From positions 118,001 to 182,000 of the forward strand of contig JAAKBF010000368.1 in the NCBI GenBank assembly GCA_012656075.1: a stretch of 64,000 bases of DNA, given 5' to 3'. The DNA comes from Phytophthora hibernalis (taxonomy: Eukaryota; Oomycota; Peronosporomycetes; Peronosporales; Peronosporaceae). Below the pieces are notes generated by a model. The model ran no database searches and was not told where the DNA came from. It was given only the letters and a program-made list of their open reading frames with translations. The position numbers and the translations under genes were made by a program. Shown piece after piece: positions 42,683 to 53,937 of the stretch; position 1 is the first letter of the stretch; the number at the start of each line of letters is the position of its first letter.

Positions 42683-45139
42683 TGGCTGTGGATTTTTCCC
42701 AAGGCAGGGTGCTTTAAATCCGACGCGTGCCTATTTAACCGGATTATAGCTTATTCCGGCGTTTTCAATTTTTAAATCGGCGGATGATAACACGAGCTTG
42801 CGCGCTCCTGTGTCGCGATTTATACATCGGTTATGCGTCTAATATACTTGTATAGTGTAAGGTCTCATCCAGCGAGAGGTCCACTAGACCCGTACGGAAG
42901 TGGTTCAAGAATGTTCGTTTTTTAAAATAAAATCGATTTTGTCGAGGTTTTTATGTAGTAAACGTCATTTAAGTGCGAGAAGATTTTCAAAACAATCGCC
43001 CCAACCTGATGCATCTGCACAAACCACGAGCCCTTTGCGCTGAACTAAAACGTCTCGAGTATTGCTGAGAAAGATGCTGCTTTCTCAGGTGTAATAGCCT
43101 GCTGGTGTGCACTCCAGCCCTACCAATGCTGCGACGCCACGTGGCCCTGGAAGCCCACTACTCGGATAGGGTTTTGGACATTTCGATTATGCTCCTATAT
43201 TTGCTCTTGCTGGCGTCGGATAGGACATTTGTCTGCTGGTTGCTAGTGCTAACTTGCCTCGAAAACGAGGGATATATATATATTGCTATGCCACAACGCA
43301 GGGCAAACGATCAATACATTTACATTAAATTAAATAGTTTATTCCAGCGTTTCCATTCTTCTAAACCGGCGTTTCGGTTTTAGCTGACCAAACGCCGGAT
43401 TTTAGGCGCCCTATCACTAAGGAACGCTGTATAACCGCGAAGGCATTCGAGCTTGACCGTCCTTAAACGCAATTTTTCCCGAAAAAATGGTCCAGAAAAA
43501 GTGTTAATGACAATTTAAAATACGTAAATAAAGCAGTGACATAACGTAAAAGTCTCTGTTCGTGTTACATTATAGGCTTTGACCCGAAGTCTTTACCAGT
43601 ACTGTACCGTAATTATCGCTCCACTGTGACAGCAATTCATGTTAGGGTAACACCCCTTCCGGTTCATATATAATGTATGTCCTTATAGTTCTCTGGATTT
43701 TATATCCAGAGTCTACCAGGATTGCAACGAGGTCTGAACCCTTGCATTTATGATACCTTTCGTACTACGATTTGGATACTTTAACAAATAAGCTTTAAAA
43801 CCCTGCTATATTTGATAACTGGTTATTTTATTTGTGGCGGTTGCAGAAGATTAGGATAACAGACCTCTATGATATGATATCACTTATAATCCTATTTTAC
43901 CTGCAGCAGATGATTTATTCAGACCGTTCGAGCAAGTTTTTGAATAATTTTTTTCTTCGAGCAACACACTACTATTATACCGAGGCCGTAAACTACAGTG
44001 GTGTGTAGATACATTCCGTGCGTTTTGGAATGCACTACAGATACACGCGTGTGTCGATTAAATAGCAAAATGATGACACCACATCATGTTAGGTGTACGA
44101 ACATCGAGCATGCACCTGACGAGTGTACTATTAATAAGCGCTTGCATCACCGTTTCCACAACGTATTTCTCGACAGACGCGTAGTCGTGTACAGTGAGTA
44201 CATTATGCAATGCGGGTCTCCCTCTGGAAACTAACCTTTCCGCAGCCGGGTGAGACATTTTGATAGTGGGAATGTTGCAGAAACATGGTTGTGGTTTCTG
44301 AAGTGCAGATCTTGTTGTCCCTATGAATGCAATTTTATATGTGGAATGTCGTCAGCAACAACAGCAGGCGCTTATCATTCTTCTTACTATAGCTAGCCCT
44401 TGGACCAATGACTTGCCTACAGGTTGTAGAATCGGCTAACCTGTACGACTGGTCATTATGATCGCGCTCCTTCCTACGTGAGGTGCTGGTGGTTCCGATG
44501 CTGGTTACACCATCGTGTCATTAAATGAGCGCCTTTTAAAGACGAACGCACCTTTTAGAAAGCAGTGGTAATCATGAGCACCTTTAAGAGAATGCCATCG
44601 TGCATGCGATCAACCAATCATATTGAAACATGTGTGCGATTAATGGGAAATATGCACTTTACGTGTAATAAAGAACTTCTCGTGTACATAATACAATCTT
44701 ATGCAGAGTCAATGATAATACCAGCCAATCCAAAATACACTCACACTCTTGCAAGATTAGAGTTTGACTGCTGGACGTTATTCGGATAGTGGCGGATTTC
44801 ACCGTCGTAGTACAGTGTAGGGGTACCGGTAGTAAGAATATGCATGCGTCGTTGTATTGCCTCAGCTTCATGCAAGACTACATACAAATCTAAAATCTTA
44901 TCATTCACGGAAAACTATTCGTGCAGTGTGAACGAAACATTTCCTCCAGCCACCTTGGTAAACAAATTTTTCAAATTCTTACGCCGGTGGTCTATGGATA
45001 CATGGTGAGAAAGTTACACGCATGGGGGTCGTTTGAGTAAATACGCAGGCACGATTGGCATTGTTACAAGTAGCAACCGTTTAATGAGAAGCGAAGTGAT
45101 GCTAGAGCGATGAATTAAGGATTTAGTAATAAATCGGCG
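42683..45139. other. Long stretch without a recognisable gene
   Basis: AT-rich. At 42,720-42,780 and 43,330-43,410 similar words occur (ttcc(g/a)gcgtttt, aaccggcg, cgccggat), possibly ends of a MITE that I could not delimit. Short frames only, no motif, no RNA gene recognised. Confidence 0.4.
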
Positions 45140-46085
45140 TCGGCTTTGCTTGAGCACCCCTACCGTGCCGGGTCTGTCTCAAGCTACAAGACAGGTGCCC
45201 GATGGCAATGTCCACCACCTGCTGCAATGTAGACTAGCCTAATAGAAAATATACACAGCAATTGACTTCCAATATCCACTCGGCCGCTCAGGTGTGGACG
45301 TCGGGTTGAAGATCTAACTGGTTGCTCAGGTCACTCTGTCGGCCGGGCTCAACTATCGGGGGTAGCTTCGGGGTACTTCTCTTAGACTGCCAAGAGACCT
45401 GAGGGGTAGGCTGCAGACACTCCACTTCAACCAACGGGGCGCGTCTACCCGTCTCATCACACTCCAATAGCCGTCCTCGCTTCGCCTTGCTCTCTTCTTG
45501 CTTCGTGCTCCTTCCTACTCGTGCGTGCTCCTAGCTGCTGTTGCTCTTAGCGTCAATGTCTTTATTATGGGGCTTCCTTATGACTTCTCTTTCTCGCGGC
45601 AGATAGCGAAGTACTTCTCGGTCTCGCAGCAAATACCGAAGTTGCTTCTTGGTCTCGCCGCAACTAGCGAAGTGAGCGGCTCCTATCTTCACATGCAAGC
45701 CTACTGCCTTTGGGTTCAACTCAGGGCGACTGTTAGCGGTGGCCGTCGACCGTACATCACGACGGTGATGTCGCCTCTCCATCTTGTCTGTATTCTGCTT
45801 CGTGGTCGGTCTTAGTCTTCTCTCTTGTACGGCCTTTCGTAGCGCGCAATCTTCTTGCGGTCGGATGGGTTGATCTTCTGGCGGGTCTGACCGCCAGCCA
45901 CCAGCCGTCCGTTGCTCGTCCGTCCAGCCGCTGCTGTCCTTGTTCTTAGCATCTTGGTCTGTCCGACGCGCTCTTGATCTGTCCAGCGTGTCCTGCATGC
46001 TTACTGCCGCTGTCCTTCTGCTCATTCTCTGCGCTGCTCCATGTCACTAGCTGTCGCTCCAGCCATTGCATTTCATGTTATTAAT
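45140..46085 (-). repeat. 3' LTR of Gypsy D, near-identical to the Gypsy B LTR
   Basis: Matches 17,222-18,128 in the same orientation. Over about 600 bp (45,200-45,800) only a few bases differ. The part towards 46,085 is more diverged and has an extra stretch near 46,020. The integrase end lies upstream on the minus strand, so this is the 3' LTR of that element. Confidence 0.8.
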
Positions 46086-46575
46086 CTTGTCCCCTTGCTA
46101 CGAATCGTTCTCGAATCGAGCGATTACCGGCGGCTACAGTTGTTGGCCGCACTGGCGTGATTGTTGTCGTCGGTGTCGTGAATGCCACGTGTTTCTGCGT
46201 CGTCTTCGTCCTGGCGGTCGCTACCGTCCTCGGCCGTACGTAGCCGTCCATCTATCCATAATCAGCTTGATTTATCCAAATCTTTTCCACTTCTCCGCCA
46301 GATCCGCTGCTACCCTGCGCACGCTGAATCTCAATCTACAGCACGTATCTGCCCGTACGGGTGCGACACCTGCGTCTGCGCAACTCGACTACCTGTTCGT
46401 CCTGCTGCAAACGAGTCAGGAGTGGGCGCTGGACACCAAGATGTCAACTCCGCGTCGGCCTTGTTTAGCGAACCGAAAAAGCTTGGGTCTTCGTCTCCTT
46501 CGTCCGCAATCGGTCGCTGCTGTCCTGCTTGGGTGGCTGGATCTGCGGGTTGTGCGTCTACCGCTTCTTGGCGTA

Positions 46576-47985
46576 CTACTGCAAATTCTTGTTGCAACGT
46601 TGTGGCTGTGGGTAGAATTGCTGCTGCCTCTGGTCGTGCTGCTGTTTGCTCAGTAGTCCGCGCCATATCTGCATCTGCGCCTCCAAATTGATGAACTGCG
46701 TCAGGGCCTTGATGGGTCCAAGCACTTCACGTTCGCCGTATGCCCACACAGGGCTATCATCACGTCCCGCACGCTCCGTAGTGTCGTCAGCATCTGTGTA
46801 TGGGGCCTGCCGTATCCGTGCCCGTGTACGCATTCTAACTGCGTCTAACCGCGTACCGCTGCCGATTGTTGGGGCTGGTCGGGGCCTCTTCCGCTGATTT
46901 GTCGTTGCAGAAGCTCTTTCCTTATGGGAGACGTCCTGCGGGACCGCTACTCCTCGCATCTTGCCTGATTTCCGGTCTGATCCCGTTCCAGTGCCCTCGG
47001 CCTAATGTGATGCCGTCTGACTGGTGTCTGCAAGTTCTTGCTCGTTGGTTTGTGCCGCTCCGCTTTCCTCGGTATCCACGACTTGCTCGTCCTCCTGCAC
47101 CAGCTCTTAGTCTTCAGAGTCGACATCCGCTGCGGCTACAGCTTCCCCACGCAGGCCCAAAGCGATATCCTTCGCCATCTGCTCAACTAAGTTCGTCGGT
47201 TAGTAATACGAGAGCAGGAACGAGCAGTGGGTGACCAGCTCGTCCTGACCCCGCCATCGGTGCCTAAACTTCGTAATTCCTGGACCCTTGTCCAGCCTAT
47301 CGATCCACATCAGCTGATTCAGTCGAAAGTCACTCCTGTGGCGTACGTTCCGCCGATCGTAGTATATCGCCTACCTCGCTTGCTCCTTTTGCAGCGCAAT
47401 GGCAGTCAATTCTCTCGCTGCCCTCAAGTCCTGCATCAGGACCTCGTGGTAGGCTTCCAGCGAGTTGTGTGGATAAACCAGCTTGCTCCTCCGCAGTAGT
47501 TCCGCAGACGTGCGTAATTTATGGTCCATCGTCACCTCGTTCGGTTCATACCCGTGCGTGGTATGCTACGCCGAGTTATACGCATACATGGCACTGGGCA
47601 GATAGTCGTCCCAGTCTGCTTGCTCCACATCAACGTACAGACTAATCATGTCCTTCCATGTGCAATGACAACGCTCCAGTAAATTCGAGCGATACGGCAC
47701 TGGGGTGGATTGTTTCACCTTTATCAGCTCTAACAGCTCCGCCGTCGCTCTGCTTCTAAATTCCATAGCCCCGTCCATCATTATTTCACTCATAGGGACG
47801 TATCCCAACACGACCCTGTTCATCAGAAACTACGCGATGGCTTTGGGGTGTGCTCCGAAACTGCTTCAGCCACAGCGCAACGCGTAGTATACTCTACAGC
47901 AGCAATAACATAGCAGTTGTCATGCGTCGGCACCGGAAGAAGGCCGGCAACATCAATGGCCCAGCGATTGCGGTGTGAATGTGTT
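46576..47985 (-). pseudogene. Gypsy D integrase and pol C-terminus
   Basis: Minus strand, starting near 47,985: NRWAIDVAGLLPVPTHDNCY and VIAAVEYTTR (first catalytic Asp), then MSEIMMDGAMEFRSRATAEL (second Asp), VPYRSNLLERCHCTWKDMIS (Glu) and DDYLPSAMYAYNSA. After a TAG stop at 47,566-47,568 the same frame goes on with HTTHGYEPNEVTMDHKLRTS, then MQDLRAARELTAIALQKEQA, a second TAG near 47,371, and the barrel LMWIDRLDKGPGITKFRHRW. A Gln- and Arg-rich tail ends near 46,576. Gag, protease and reverse transcriptase of this copy are absent. Confidence 0.8.
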
Positions 47986-48016
47986 TCGACCAAGCTGTAA
48001 TGCCGACAAAGTGTTA

Positions 48017-48763
48017 ATATCCGCCCGGAGAATGATTTGGTGAGGTCTTCCAGCGAACCGGAGCAATCACGTTCATCACGGCCGGAGAACAGAGACGAGA
48101 ATGAAAGGTCGACGAGATGCCAAAGTTATCCGCGTTCCCCATATTGAGAACTCGATCAGCCATGTTTTTCATCACGAGCCGTTTCTTGTCGCGCTTTCGA
48201 TCGCCTTGTCCGCCGTGGTCGTCATTGCCACCACCCTGGTCATCGTGCTCGTCATTGCCGCCGCCCTGGCCGCCATGCTCGTCATTGCCGTCACTCTGGC
48301 CGCCGTGTTCATCATTGCCGCCTCCGTGGTTGCCATGTTCGTCACAGTCATTACTCTGGCCCCGTTCTCATCATTGCCGCCTCCGTGGTTGCCATGTTCG
48401 TCACAGTCATTACTCTAGCCGCTGTGCTCATCATTGCCGCCGCCCTGGTAGCCATGTTCGTCACGGTCGCTGCCCTGGCCGCCTCACTTGTCGTGATATT
48501 TCATGTCGCGGGCATCCGACCGTCTGCCAGCCGGGGGCGTCGCCACTGTTGGACGTCGCACTCTTCATGAGTTGAGGGATCGAGATAACTTTGAGTTGAG
48601 AACGTTGTGCTCTCTCCTTGCGTTTTGAAAAGACCTGACTAGGCTCGTGGGAGACAGGACGAAGAAAACTTGTCAACTGTGGGAGAAGACGTTGACCAAC
48701 GGGAAGATCATTCAGTCGATCTCGACGTTCTAAATGGTTTGTTTCGTGATGAAGTCTAGTCAT
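48017..48763 (-). pseudogene. Unrecognised ORF with a DEHG-rich 10-residue repeat
   Basis: Minus strand: a Met at 48,763 opens a basic N-terminal part (ERRDRLNDLPVGQRLLPQLT, ERAQRSQLKVISIPQLMK). A frameshift near 48,500 leads into repeats of the type GGGNDEHGGQ and SNDCDEHGNH, coded by 30-bp units at about 48,220-48,500. The tail reads DRKRDKKRLVMKNMADRVLN. One unit is a base short, which shifts the frame, and there are stops in two units. No family recognised. The repeat is hydrophilic and rich in Asp, Glu, His and Gly, so it is probably disordered. Confidence 0.4.
48220..48500. repeat. 30-bp minisatellite, about nine units
   Basis: Units such as gccgccatgctcgtcattgc with a variable end follow each other every 30 bp. 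Two alternating sub-types are visible, one with gttcgtcacagtcattactctg and one with catcattgccgcctccgtg. A pair of units is duplicated (about 48,300-48,360 and 48,360-48,420), which indicates recent slippage or unequal exchange. Confidence 0.8.
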
Positions 48764-48837
48764 GATCTGCCACCTCGATGAAAAATTCCTCTTTGGTCTA
48801 GAGGGGCGGTTGACACTAAGTGGCTGTGGATTTTCCC

Positions 48838-49481
48838 AGCCGCCGAGTTCGACTGTCTGATGGAATATTTGGACTGGATGAGTGGTGAAAGATACAGTAT
48901 GGCGTCAGCGTGTAAGGGTGACAAGTGACCGTTGGGAGTGAAGTGGACTAAATATGCAAGCCAAGGATGGGACCATAGGTCGGGAGGTGTCCATCGGACG
49001 AGGCCTCATTCGTTGAGATTAGAATACACCATGTCCGGACCCTTGATTCCCTGACAACACGACAACCTAAGGTATAAAGTGCTCACGGCGAACGTATCCC
49101 GAGTAGCAGCCTGCCTTGACTTGGCTTGAAGCACCAAACAAGATCCATCAGCAACCCCATGGCATTATGCCAACACCAACACACACATGACCGCCCGTGA
49201 GTCATACTAACTCGAACATTTAAGTACAAGCTATATCTCACTGGATGAGGTTCCACTGGATGGAGAATACTCTCGATGACCTTCCCAATCCAAAACCAAC
49301 ACACCCCAAGATGAAGATGTACTATATATTGAACGACCAAGAATCATGAAGATAACCTGAACGAGCCAAGATCGATGGAGACATTCTGGATAAAGGTCGG
49401 ACTCGGTGTAGGGTCGGTTCCATTATATATTTCCATGGAACTGTTTCCACGCGTCATTATCATAAAATGATGTGTGGCCCT
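48838..49481 (-). repeat. Right copy of the 644-bp inverted repeat
   Basis: Reverse complement of 34,893-35,536. Differences seen include ccagaatgtctccatcg against ccaggatgtctccgtcg, and atccttggc against atattggc. Overall I estimate 97% or more. Both flanks differ from those of the left copy. Confidence 0.85.
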
Positions 49482-52400
49482 TTGGCTGGGGTTGCTGGCT
49501 CAGAGTTGATTGTCAAGTGTATAACTACGTTTGTAAGGCAAACCTTTCACCTAAAAGCCTTAACGGGGATATCATCTACGCGTTATGTGTAAAACTGCGG
49601 CTGCGCTGCTTCGCAGCCGCAGTAGATGCAACGAGGACGTGGTCATAGAGGACGTGGTCATATACTGTAGGTTTACTGCACTCTGAAATCTAACTAGTTT
49701 CTAAAATAATTTTTAGGGACAATGTTGTCACTTAGAGGCTAGTGAAACAAAAACAATATAAACAATTAATGACTGAAAAGGCCTTTGTTCGACTGCGATT
49801 GTAACGAGAACACTAGGAGCTTGCCAGTGGTAAGCGCTCGACAGTAAATATACTCATTAGCCCTCACATAATAATTTCACTACTTCAAACTCAAAAACTT
49901 ATACCGGTAAATTTCAGAACTTCTTGGTGCGCAGCGCGACTTTGACAAAACAAAAGTTTAACAAAAATCTAAAATCATATTAGTCATCGTTGGACTAATT
50001 ACAGTGGACGGTGTACGACGCTGGCCAGCTGTTTACTCCATACTTACCTTGTTTTGTAAAATATTACTCCTAGTTTCCCTATTTTTCGATTTACTCTCTC
50101 CATCGCCGCGAGCTACTACAAGTTAACCCGCAACCTAGCCCTTCTAGCCCGGTTTTGTATCCTACATAATAAGCGTTTTTACAGGATTTAATATCGAGCA
50201 AACTTGGCTACAACCTCCGACGTCGGATATAGATTTTTGTATGGGTGAGGTTTAGCCGATCCTTTCTCTCGGACGGGTGATGGCTAGATAGACGGGGAAT
50301 TTTCTGTTGCGTTAGAAAGACGAATATAAATCCCAAACAGGTTTGAAAATCCTGTTGAAAACCGACATGCCGACATATCTGCCGCTCGCCAATTTCATTC
50401 ATTTCGAAAACGACGAGCGCCCCGGAGACAATACGTCCACACAGCGGTTGCGCTAGCTACGCTTCCAAGTCCTGAAGCGGCGAAAGCCGAAAGGCTTAGC
50501 CGAGAGCTATCAATAACTACGGTCAACGATCTAGGGCCATTTGAATTATCTACGACGCGAATTAGACATATTTGAAGACAGGCGATTCCATTGCATCTAA
50601 TGTTGCTGGTATGCTAATGACACGTTTGTTTGTTTGTTTTTCAGGCAAGACTGAGTCATTCCAGTCATATCGAGCTTCAGCACCAAACGCACCCAGAGTT
50701 CTGACATCAAGCACTGAGTAACAAACATAGCTATAGATTGGATTGGCTACCAGCTCGGATGCCAAAGGAGCGTACGACGCCAAGCCCGGATTCAAAGATG
50801 ATGACTTTGGTGATGTATCCGACCACGAACACGATATCAGCTGATGATAAGGCTACTCAATGCGACCGATCTAGTCAGAGCCCGATTGAACGAGCGGTAG
50901 TGTCAACCTTACGGCCGATCTTACTGAATAAGTTGATGTAATGAATTACCTTATTCCGGATGTTACAGAAGTATAGAGTAGCACAAGATGGATTATATTA
51001 TGAAGTGCATACTGTTAACTCAGGATGATAAGTGTTTGGTAATATTTCTACTTCCGGATGGTATGGCTTTATGATGTAGTGTATCTCTTGAAATGTAACG
51101 ATATACAACATTGGTATGAACGCTTCGTCCACCATCGGCACCAACACTATCATTCGACATTTCACACGTGCGTCAACTTGATGTAGCTGTCGCTGAGTAT
51201 TGTAGACTGTTTGCTGTATATCGGTACCACATCAATAGCCCACGTTAGTCAACACGCATAACATCTATTACTCGATAATTCAGTACAAACGGAGACCGTA
51301 CCTGTGTGTCTGCTTGTATTTGGGGGCCGTGTGGATTTCTTCCGTTCAAAGCGGATCACCGGAGGCAGAAACGCGCTCATGTACGCGCAGATATCACACA
51401 ATATGTAGGGCGACGGCAAAAGAACTCCACCATAACTGAAATTGAAAATAATGTTCCATTAGCGTAAGCGTAAGAACGAGGAGGAGGAATATAGCAAAGA
51501 CGCGACTTGGTTCTCCATATCTTGTCGTCCTGATTCGTGCGCAGAGAAGAAATGGCCCAGCTCCTCCTCACTAAACCGTTAGATAGGAACTGGGCCAATT
51601 CTTCCTCTGCGCGCTCCGAGGTTGGAGAGTCTCTTGTTGGCTTCTAGGAAGGTTGGCTGACGTCTAGCGGTCAAGTAAGGCATGTAGCCATAACGAAAAT
51701 GCGAGGTATTGTTTTGGGGGAGGTTTTGACCATGCTCTATCGTTTTGGGAGCCAATAGAAGGTCTCTATTCTCGCAGATGTTGGATACAATGTCGATGGT
51801 ATGGCCATTTTTGTTGCGTCTTTGTGCCAAATATGACCGGTTCAAGATCATTGAGAGTGAAAGGGCTTACAGCAACACAATTATTGCAGGTTTCGAGGTA
51901 TACTACTTTAATAAAGGTTATAGCTTACTCTGTAGGATACAGAATAAGAGCTCGGGCTAGAAGGGCTAGAGATCTGTCGGTATAGTGATCTAGGGTAAGC
52001 AAAAGGGCGCTTGTTACGTGGACCAAACATTTGGACATAAAAGTAACTATCGTGCAACCTAAGCACCTCCTACCTAAACTGCACCCCGACCCATAAACCT
52101 CACCGCGTAACAATGTCAGGTTTAGCACAACGCGCGATGATTTCGCTTTGAACGGCGATGCTCAACCTCTCTGACCAAGCCCGTTCGTTTGGCCCTAGTT
52201 TTGCAGCGCTGCGCGCTCGCTTGATCTCGCCGGCGACTTTGGTTGCCTTTCAGGTACTAGAGTTATTCGCTTGGCTTTAGCGAAACTGTTGGTCCACGAG
52301 CACTTCCACAAGAAAACGACTGGTAACTGTTGATCGATTGTATTGGACCTCACTCTAGCATGCAATGGAATCCAGCTCTTGGGTGACTTCGCCTCCAAAA

Positions 52401-52629
52401 CTTATATTTAACGATAACAAACAAACCAACAATCATCAACGTTATATCCAACGTTTTTGCTGAAGGGATAACTTACCCCTGGGCCTGCTGAGGAATAGAT
52501 TTGTATTCAATGCAATATCTGGAATCAACTGGCTGCACTTGAAAAAAGAAGAATGCTCTTGTAGTAATCACGACGCGTTTTTACTTAGATGGTGTAGTAG
52601 TTGTTCCCGAAGCGCTCCCAAAGAGTGTT
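49482..52629. other. Non-coding stretch with inverted-repeat structures
   Basis: No frame with a recognisable motif. It contains three structures: a GC-rich hairpin at 49,594-49,623, a pair of terminal-inverted-repeat-like words at 50,135-50,166 and 51,931-51,969, and a hairpin at 51,536-51,614. A 15-bp direct duplication (gaggacgtggtcata) lies at about 49,640-49,670. Confidence 0.45.
50135..51969. mobile_element. Possible small TIR element
   Basis: The left end reads ctagcccttctagcccgg..ttttgtatcctaca (50,135-50,166). The right end, reverse complemented, reads ctagcccttctagcccg, then agctcttatt, then ctgtatcctaca (51,931-51,969). The 17-bp and 11-bp words are identical and face each other at the outer edges, as in terminal inverted repeats 1.8 kb apart. 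No transposase is visible inside and no target duplication is clear. Confidence 0.4.
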
Positions 52630-52875
52630 TTACTTCTCGCCGTGCATTCCTTCCAACTTCACCCGTAGAGAGCTTGGGGTGTACCCGCGCGCCTTCATTT
52701 TTCCGTATCTTCTGAACTCTTTAGTGCCGCTCAACATCTGATTGAGCTTCGTCGAGCTAAAGAGGTTAGCGCCACCAGCCCGCTCTTCCTCTTCTTGATA
52801 TTGGTCTTTATCGTCTTCATCTTCATTCGCAATTTGAAGATAATGCTTGACCCTCTCACGCGGCAACCGTGACAC
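52630..52875 (-). pseudogene. RXLR-class effector, C-terminal fragment
   Basis: 81 open codons on the minus strand, ending at a stop at 52,630. The piece starts with a charged stretch, passes through an acidic block ending EEEER (the dEER motif of oomycete secreted effectors), and closes with a small helical module containing LNQMLSGTKEF and MKARGYTPSSL, which resembles the Y part of WY folds. It has no signal peptide of its own: the first residues (S-R-L-P-R) are mid-protein. On the other side of 52,876 the sequence is + strand transposase. The matching signal-peptide half lies at 54,588 on the opposite strand. Effectors of this class are secreted and act inside plant cells. This gene is broken and should be non-functional. 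Confidence 0.65.
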
Positions 52876-53937
52876 GCAGTCGTTATCGACCGCTTCTATT
52901 CATCTATTTAACTTGCCATTGAGCTCTTGGAGATGAAAGTGTACGTGATAGGCACGATCGTGACCAACCGGCTTGGATACGATGCGAATTTCAAAGAGAA
53001 ACGCAAGTCACGTCCAGCAACTATTCCCCATGGCACCTTTACTTTCTCCCGCTCCGTAGCCGTACCCAACATGATTGCCTTCCAGTGGTGGGATCGCAAA
53101 CCTGTGCATTACTTGTGCACAGGATTCGCAATGACAGCGGCATCAGTTGCGAGGAACATCAAGCGAGTTGGCAGAGTTGTGGTGCCTTGTCCGGCGAGTG
53201 TAAGTCACTACCAACGTTGGATGGGCGGAGTTGATGTGCATGATCAACTCCGCCTGCAAACCTACTCACTGCAGACGTCCACGAAGTTCAAAAAGTACTG
53301 CAAGGGCCTTTTCTTAGGCCTCGTGGATATGGCTCTAGTGAATGCGTATATTTCGCATAAGGAGGTGTCACGGATCACTGGGTCACCGCTGATGAAGCGC
53401 GTAGAATGGTACGGGGTTCTGCAGAACCAATTGCCGCAACTGAAGGCGGAGGATTTTGAAGGTATAGTCGCCACGCCACCACGGAGCAACCAGAAGAGAA
53501 AGCGCTCCCAACTAAGACTTACGCATGCACTACAACAATGCGATGACTGGGTCACAGTTACGGGCGTACAAAAGCGTCGCCAGCGATCTTGCAAGGTCTG
53601 TGCCCTTTTGCGCAGCGACCGCAAGAAGAAGTCTTTTTCCACGACTTTCTTTTGCGAGCTCTGCTCCATTGATGACGCGAAGTGCTGGCTGTGCAACAAG
53701 ATACGCCGTCAGTACAAGGGGATAGCTAAAACGTGTTTTGAGATCTGGCACGACGATTTCCAGTGCGGCCAAAGCATACCTACCAATCTTGGCAAAAGGG
53801 TCGTCTTGCGGCGTCCGGGTCAGAAGGCTGGTGCACGCAAGAAGTCCTGTCGAGAGCTTCTGCTTTGTGAAGGGGCGGTAGACGGCGATGATGAAAATGA
53901 GAGCGATCAAGAGGACTTCTTGTCGCTCGGAGCTTGA
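52876..53937 (+). pseudogene. piggyBac transposase, C-terminal half
   Basis: The frame enters at AVVIDRFYSSI with a catalytic Asp at 52,888-52,890, meets a TAA at 52,909-52,911, then is open for 336 codons. In order: VYVIGTIVTNRLGYDANFKE, AFQWWDRKPVHYLC, YQRWMGGVDVHDQLRLQTYS, FLGLVDMALVNAYISHKEV, and a C-terminal cysteine region (CKVCALL, FFCELCSIDDAKCWLCNK) of the zinc-binding type found in this family. It ends in an acidic tail. It starts in mid-domain at the junction with the effector fragment, so its N-terminal half is not upstream. That half lies at 54,722-56,235 on the minus strand. Only one stop mars this half. Confidence 0.85.

Noticed and set aside
48220..48500. CRISPR-like array
   Set aside because: Units are contiguous without unique spacers, follow a 30-bp coding period, and the setting is eukaryotic.
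35034..49340. Identical 85-codon frames at 35,034-35,291 (+) and 49,083-49,340 (-) as a possible conserved gene
   Set aside because: They are identical because the 644-bp DNA repeat is. The peptide has no motif and an unlikely composition.
49594..49650. Helitron 3' terminus
   Set aside because: The hairpin fits but no CTRR end follows within the usual distance on either strand.
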